Positions 59,545-64,000 of a stretch of 64,000 nt of DNA are shown here, piece after piece (the first letter of the stretch is position 1; every line of letters begins with the position of its first letter). This DNA is from Providencia rettgeri. GTDB taxonomy: Bacteria; Pseudomonadota; Gammaproteobacteria; Enterobacterales; Enterobacteriaceae. The notes under the pieces are model-generated. The model searched no databases. It was not told where the DNA came from and saw only the letters and a list, made by a program, of their open reading frames with translations. Location of the stretch: positions 1,426,001 to 1,490,000 of the forward strand of contig NZ_CP059348.1 in assembly GCF_013702265.1 (NCBI RefSeq), read 5' to 3'. Both the position numbers and the translations under genes were made by a program.

Positions 59545-59573
59545 GCCGATTTGCTCAGGAAGAGCGAGTCGGC
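59545..59573 (+). terminator. Hairpin between serC and aroA
   Basis: GCCGATTTGCTC and GAGCGAGTCGGC form a 12-bp stem with two G-T pairs around a five-base loop. No T-run follows, so it may reduce rather than stop transcription into aroA. Confidence 0.5.
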
Positions 59574-59630
59574 TCATTCATTTAAATAACGATAAAAAAG
59601 TAGCAAATCACATCGGAGAAATCACTTTTC

Positions 59631-60908
59631 ATGCAATCCCTGACATTACAACCAATTTCTTCAATTAATGGCACCATTAATCTGCCGGGGTCAAAAAGTG
59701 TCTCCAACCGCGCACTTCTCTTAGCCGCTATGGCAAAAGGCACTACGGTACTCACTAATTTATTAGACAGCGATGATATTCGCCATATGCTGAATGCATT
59801 AAGCCAGCTAGGTGTTAAATATCAATTATCTGAAGATAAAACTCGTTGCCAAGTTGAAGGGATAAATGGCTGTTTATCTCATCAAGGCGAACTTGAGATC
59901 TTTTTAGGTAATGCGGGCACCGCAATGCGCCCATTAACGGCCGCACTGTCATTATGCGCAAATAATATTGTATTAACGGGCGAACCGCGCATGAAAGAGC
60001 GCCCGATTGGTCATTTAGTGGATGCCTTAAGAGAAGGCGGCGCTAAGATTGACTATCTTGAACAAGAAAATTACCCACCGATGCGTTTAAATGGCGGCTT
60101 TGTTGGTGGGAATATCTCCGTAGATGGCTCTGTTTCTAGCCAATTCTTAACTGCATTATTAATGGCGGCGCCTTTAGCTTCTCAGGACACGGTGATTACG
60201 ATTGCAGGCGAGCTGGTTTCCAAACCTTATATCGACATTACGCTGGCATTAATGAAAACCTTCGGTGTGAATGTTGAAAATCATCAATACCAAAAATTTG
60301 TGATCAAAGGTCAGCAACATTACGTATCTCCGGGTGAATACCTTGTCGAGGGGGATGCATCTTCCGCTTCCTATTTCCTAGCCGCCGCAGCGATTAAAGG
60401 TGGCGTCGTTCGAGTCACTGGGATTGGCCGCAATAGCTTACAGGGTGATACGAAATTCGCTAACGTTTTGGAAAAAATGGGTGCAATTATCCGCTGGGGG
60501 GATGATTACGTTGAATGTGAGCGTGGAACTCTGAACGGCATTGATATGGATATGAACGCTATTCCCGACGCAGCGATGACTATCGGAACGGTTGCTCTGT
60601 TTGCAAAAGGTGAGACTGTCATTCGTAATATCTATAACTGGCGAGTGAAAGAAACGGATCGCTTATTTGCGATGGCAACTGAGCTACGTAAAGTGGGTGC
60701 AGAAGTTGAAGAAGGGCACGACTTTATCCGTGTCGTGCCACCAGCCCAGCTAAAACATGCTGAAATTGAAACCTATAATGATCATCGTATCGCGATGTGC
60801 TTCTCGTTGGTGGCACTCTCCGATACCCCGGTAACGATTTTAGATCCGGGTTGTACAGCAAAAACTTTCCCAGATTATTTCCAACAACTCGCGCGATTAA
60901 GCCACTAA
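59631..60908 (+). CDS. aroA: 3-phosphoshikimate 1-carboxyvinyltransferase (EPSP synthase)
   Basis: This 425-residue enzyme of the shikimate pathway joins phosphoenolpyruvate and shikimate 3-phosphate. The [16 protein letters not shown] segment near the start and [12 protein letters not shown] near residue 96 mark it as the class I, glyphosate-sensitive type. Length is close to E. coli AroA (427). It follows serC and probably shares its transcript. Confidence 0.98.
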   Translation: MQSLTLQPISSINGTINLPGSKSVSNRALLLAAMAKGTTVLTNLLDSDDIRHMLNALSQLGVKYQLSEDKTRCQVEGINGCLSHQGELEIFLGNAGTAMRPLTAALSLCANNIVLTGEPRMKERPIGHLVDALREGGAKIDYLEQENYPPMRLNGGFVGGNISVDGSVSSQFLTALLMAAPLASQDTVITIAGELVSKPYIDITLALMKTFGVNVENHQYQKFVIKGQQHYVSPGEYLVEGDASSASYFLAAAAIKGGVVRVTGIGRNSLQGDTKFANVLEKMGAIIRWGDDYVECERGTLNGIDMDMNAIPDAAMTIGTVALFAKGETVIRNIYNWRVKETDRLFAMATELRKVGAEVEEGHDFIRVVPPAQLKHAEIETYNDHRIAMCFSLVALSDTPVTILDPGCTAKTFPDYFQQLARLSH

Positions 60909-61098
60909 CCGAATTGGATTGGTTGATTAACATCAATGTGTTATCAACCAATCTTTTCCTTTCATTTTCCTTATTTTCACCTATTTTTATTTGTAACAAA
61001 CCCACCTGCGTATTTCACAATATCGATGAGTAGGTATAATATCCCCACAGATTTTAATTGCGGGTAGCTGAGGCTATTTGCAGGAAAGGAGATTTTTT

Positions 61099-61782
61099 AT
61101 GGTGGCTATCGCCCCTGTAATCACCGTTGATGGACCAAGCGGAGCGGGTAAAGGTACTCTTTGCCAAGCATTAGCAAATGAATTTGGATGGCAATTATTA
61201 GACTCTGGTGCAATTTACCGCGTATTAGCGCTAGCGGCTCTGCATCACCACGTCGATATTCAATCTGAAGATGCTTTAGTGCCTTTAGCTGCAAATTTAG
61301 ATGTGCGTTTTGTACCTGAAGAAAATCGTTTAAAAGTCATTCTCGAAGGTGAAGATGTGTCTAATGAAATTAGGCAAGAAACCGTCGGGAACACTGCATC
61401 TCAAACAGCCACGTTTCCCCGAGTGCGTGAAGCCCTGTTAAGACGTCAGCGTGCATTTAGAATGATGCCCGGCTTAATCGCAGATGGTCGTGATATGGGA
61501 ACAGTAGTTTTTCCTGATGCACCAGTGAAAATTTTTCTGGATGCCTCCGCTGAGGAGCGAGCTCATCGCCGGATGAAGCAGTTGCAGGAGAAAGGGTTTG
61601 ATGTTAACTTTGAGCGACTTTTGACCGAAATTCAAGAGCGCGATTATCGGGATCGTAACCGTCCGGTTGCTCCTCTTATTGCCGCTAAAGATGCGTTAGT
61701 GCTGGATTCCACAAGTATGTCTATTGAGGAAGTTATTGAAAAAGCACGTACCTACGCGAAAAAAATTCTACAATTATCGTGA
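61099..61782 (+). CDS. cmk: Cytidylate kinase
   Basis: This 227-residue kinase phosphorylates CMP and dCMP. The P-loop is GPSGAGKGT near residue 12, and [14 protein letters not shown] and [14 protein letters not shown] hold the conserved Asp and Arg residues. The ATG at 61099 has AAAGGAG upstream and gives the E. coli length; an earlier TTG lies before that ribosome binding site. It precedes rpsA as in E. coli. Confidence 0.97.
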   Translation: MVAIAPVITVDGPSGAGKGTLCQALANEFGWQLLDSGAIYRVLALAALHHHVDIQSEDALVPLAANLDVRFVPEENRLKVILEGEDVSNEIRQETVGNTASQTATFPRVREALLRRQRAFRMMPGLIADGRDMGTVVFPDAPVKIFLDASAEERAHRRMKQLQEKGFDVNFERLLTEIQERDYRDRNRPVAPLIAAKDALVLDSTSMSIEEVIEKARTYAKKILQLS

Positions 61783-61830
61783 TAATAGGCTTTATTTTAG
61801 CTTATAATTAGATAATATACGCAATTACCT

Positions 61831-61955
61831 CCATGCTGGTTATTTTCTAGCATGGTTAAAACCTTGCGACAAGGAATGTTGTGGGGTATGTGAAACAACC
61901 CCATTTGGCGGGATGCTAGATGGACGTTAATATAAGACACTTGAAGATCATTAAT
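61831..61955 (+). promoter_or_regulatory. Structured rpsA leader (S1 autoregulation region)
   Basis: Three hairpins are seen: CCATGCT/AGCATGG (61831-61855), CCTTG/CAAGG with loop CGA (61862-61874) and TGGGG/CCCCA (61882-61903). No good Shine-Dalgarno stands before the rpsA ATG. In E. coli a set of leader hairpins without a canonical ribosome binding site allows high translation and repression by free S1. Confidence 0.7.
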
Positions 61956-63629
61956 ATGACTGAATCTTTTGCTCAACTCTTTGAAGAATCCCTGCAGAAT
62001 ATTGAAACTCGTCCTGGTTCTATTGTACGCGGTACAGTAGTTGCTATCGATAAAGACGTAGTCCTGGTAGACGCAGGTCTTAAATCAGAATCTGCTATCC
62101 CAGTAGAACAGTTCAAAAATGCTCAGGGTGAGCTGGAAATCCAAGTTGGCGACGAAATCGATGTAGCTCTGGATGCAGTAGAAGATGGTTTCGGTGAAAC
62201 TATTCTGTCTCGTGAGAAAGCTAAACGTCATGAAGCATGGCTGATGCTGGAAAAAGCTTACGAAGAAGCTGAAACTGTAACTGGTGTTATCAACGGTAAA
62301 GTTAAAGGTGGTTTCACTGTAGAACTGAACGGCATTCGTGCGTTCTTACCAGGTTCACTGGTAGATGTACGCCCAGTTCGTGATACTACTCACTTGGAAG
62401 GCAAAGAGCTTGAGTTCAAAGTAATCAAGCTGGATCAGAAACGCAACAACGTTGTTGTTTCTCGTCGTGCTGTAATTGAATCTGAAAGCAGCGCTGAGCG
62501 CGATCAACTGCTGGAAAATCTGCAAGAAGGCATGGAAGTTAAAGGTATCGTTAAGAACCTTACTGACTACGGTGCATTCGTTGATCTGGGCGGTGTTGAC
62601 GGCCTGCTGCACATCACTGACATGGCTTGGAAACGTGTTAAACACCCAAGCGAAATCGTCAACGTTGGTGATGAAATCAATGTTAAAGTTCTGAAATTCG
62701 ACCGTGAGCGCACTCGTGTTTCTCTGGGTCTGAAACAACTGGGCGAAGATCCTTGGGTCGCAATCGCTAAACGTTACCCAGAAGGTACTAAACTGACTGG
62801 TCGCGTTACTAACCTGACTGACTACGGTTGCTTCGTAGAAATCGAAGAAGGCGTTGAAGGTCTGGTTCACGTTTCAGAAATGGATTGGACTAACAAAAAC
62901 ATCCACCCATCTAAAGTTGTTAACGTTGGTGATGTTGTTGAAGTTATGGTTCTGGATATCGATGAAGAACGTCGTCGTATCTCCTTAGGCCTGAAACAGT
63001 GCAAATCTAACCCATGGCAGCAATTTGCTGAGACTCACAACAAAGGCGACCGTGTTGAAGGTAAGATCAAGTCAATCACTGACTTCGGTATCTTCATTGG
63101 TCTGGACGGCGGCATCGATGGCCTGGTTCACCTGTCTGACATCTCCTGGAACGTTGCAGGCGAAGAAGCAGTTCGTGACTACAAAAAAGGCGACGAAATC
63201 GCAGCTGTTGTTCTGCAAGTCGACGCAGAGCGTGAGCGTATCTCTCTGGGCGTTAAGCAGTTAGCTGAAGATCCATTCAACAACTACCTGGCAGCAACCA
63301 AGAAAGGCGCAATCGTTACTGGTAAAGTAATCGCAGTTGATGCTAAAGGTGCAACTGTAGAGCTGACTCTGGGCGTTGAAGGTTACCTGCGTGCATCAGA
63401 AGCTTCACGTGACCGTGTTGAAGATGCAACTCTGGTTCTGAACGTTGGTGATGATGTTGAAGCTAAATACACTGGTGTTGACCGTAAAAACCGTGTAATC
63501 AACCTGTCTGTTCGCGCTAAAGACGAAGCTGATGAGAAAGACGCTGTCGCAGCTGTGAACAAGCAAGAAGATACTGCATTCGGCAACAATGCAATGGCTG
63601 AAGCTTTCAAAGCAGCTAAAGGCGAATAA
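61956..63629 (+). CDS. rpsA: 30S ribosomal protein S1
   Basis: This 557-residue protein binds mRNA at the ribosome. It has six S1 (OB-fold) repeats from residue 20 to the end; the repeats [20 protein letters not shown] and [20 protein letters not shown] show the pattern. The ATG at 61956 ([13 protein letters not shown]) gives the exact E. coli length; an ATG 36 bases earlier lies in the structured leader. Codon use is strongly biased, as expected for a highly expressed gene. Confidence 0.98.
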   Translation: MTESFAQLFEESLQNIETRPGSIVRGTVVAIDKDVVLVDAGLKSESAIPVEQFKNAQGELEIQVGDEIDVALDAVEDGFGETILSREKAKRHEAWLMLEKAYEEAETVTGVINGKVKGGFTVELNGIRAFLPGSLVDVRPVRDTTHLEGKELEFKVIKLDQKRNNVVVSRRAVIESESSAERDQLLENLQEGMEVKGIVKNLTDYGAFVDLGGVDGLLHITDMAWKRVKHPSEIVNVGDEINVKVLKFDRERTRVSLGLKQLGEDPWVAIAKRYPEGTKLTGRVTNLTDYGCFVEIEEGVEGLVHVSEMDWTNKNIHPSKVVNVGDVVEVMVLDIDEERRRISLGLKQCKSNPWQQFAETHNKGDRVEGKIKSITDFGIFIGLDGGIDGLVHLSDISWNVAGEEAVRDYKKGDEIAAVVLQVDAERERISLGVKQLAEDPFNNYLAATKKGAIVTGKVIAVDAKGATVELTLGVEGYLRASEASRDRVEDATLVLNVGDDVEAKYTGVDRKNRVINLSVRAKDEADEKDAVAAVNKQEDTAFGNNAMAEAFKAAKGE

Positions 63630-63635
63630 TTAAGT

Positions 63636-63659
63636 GGGGGTAACTTCGGTTACCCCTTT
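63636..63659 (+). terminator. Hairpin between rpsA and ihfB
   Basis: GGGGTAAC pairs with GTTACCCC around a TTCG tetraloop. Only three T residues follow, so some transcripts may continue to ihfB. Confidence 0.65.
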
Positions 63660-63683
63660 GTATCGGTAGTTTAGGGAGGTACT

Positions 63684-63971
63684 ATGACCAAGTCTGAATT
63701 AATTGAAAGACTGGCTAGCCAGCAGTCTCATCTTTCAGCGAAAACCGTTGAGGAAGCTGTAAAGGAAATACTTGAGCATATGGCTGATACGTTAGCTGAA
63801 GGCGAGCGTATTGAAGTCCGTGGATTCGGCAGTTTTTCTCTTCACTACCGTGCTCCACGCGTTGGCCGTAACCCAAAAACAGGTGATAAAGTGGAACTGG
63901 AAGGTAAATACGTTCCCCACTTCAAACCAGGTAAAGAGTTACGCGATCGTGTAAATATTTACGGTCAATAA
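63684..63971 (+). CDS. ihfB: Integration host factor subunit beta
   Basis: This 95-residue DNA-bending protein pairs with IhfA. The N-terminal [18 protein letters not shown], the beta-arm region with [15 protein letters not shown] and the tip Pro are conserved. GGGAGG precedes the ATG. It follows rpsA in the same direction, as in E. coli. It is complete, ending 29 bases before the window end. Confidence 0.98.
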   Translation: MTKSELIERLASQQSHLSAKTVEEAVKEILEHMADTLAEGERIEVRGFGSFSLHYRAPRVGRNPKTGDKVELEGKYVPHFKPGKELRDRVNIYGQ

Positions 63972-64000
63972 TCGACTGTAAATCTTAATTATTACTCTAA

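Noticed and set aside
62355-62870. Long antisense frame within rpsA
   Set aside because: It is caused by the strong codon bias and repeat structure of rpsA; there is no start signal.

Overview
The window comes from a chromosome of an enteric gamma-proteobacterium in the family Morganellaceae, most likely Providencia. The reasons are the moderate-to-low GC content by eye, house-keeping proteins very close to those of Escherichia coli, a membrane-anchored bactofilin of the Proteus CcmA type, and a gene order in which the E. coli fur-fldA-ybfE-ybfF-seqA-pgm block sits between ycaO and serC. The species call is an inference from content; no rRNA or tRNA gene is visible in the window.

Region 1 (1 to about 17.75 kb) is the right part of a lambda-like siphovirus prophage. 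It begins inside the gene for a capsid protein (C-terminal half of a protease/capsid fusion). It continues with a capsid cement protein, a head-tail joining protein and the lambda tail module in canonical order: Z, U, V, G/GT (with a -1 slippery heptamer), H, M, L, K, I, J, then a separate tail fibre. Extra genes (morons) interrupt the late operon: a Rha-family regulator between V and G behind a strongly structured leader, and a zinc-ribbon membrane protein between M and L. A Doc-type toxin with a small, unfamiliar upstream protein follows the tail fibre, bracketed by two copies of a 27-bp hairpin repeat. A convergent DinI-like gene with two consensus LexA boxes ends the phage part. Several intrinsic terminators stand inside the late operon, so late expression probably depends on antitermination or on local moron promoters.

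Region 2 (about 17.75 to 49 kb) is conserved backbone. After a gene-free junction come clpS-clpA, then the leftward cydD-cydC-aat-infA group, a DUF4153 membrane protein and trxB. Rightward lrp, ftsK, lolA, rarA and serS follow. Leftward genes are a BPSS1780-type membrane protein, the anaerobic focA-pflB-pflA group and ycaO. Then come ansB, ccmA (bactofilin), fur, fldA and ybfE. These cover proteolysis, cytochrome bd assembly, thiol redox control, chromosome segregation, lipoprotein trafficking, fermentative pyruvate cleavage and iron control.

Region 3 (about 49 to 54.8 kb) is an accessory insertion in the backbone: a three-gene type I secretion operon with two HlyB-like ABC transporters and one HlyD-like adaptor, the arrangement of MARTX toxin exporters. 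No toxin, acyltransferase or TolC gene is beside it. It is flanked by a strong terminator on one side and a perfect 13-bp inverted repeat on the other.

Region 4 (54.8 to 64 kb) returns to backbone: ybfF divergent from seqA-pgm, then serC-aroA, cmk, rpsA with its structured autoregulatory leader, and ihfB.
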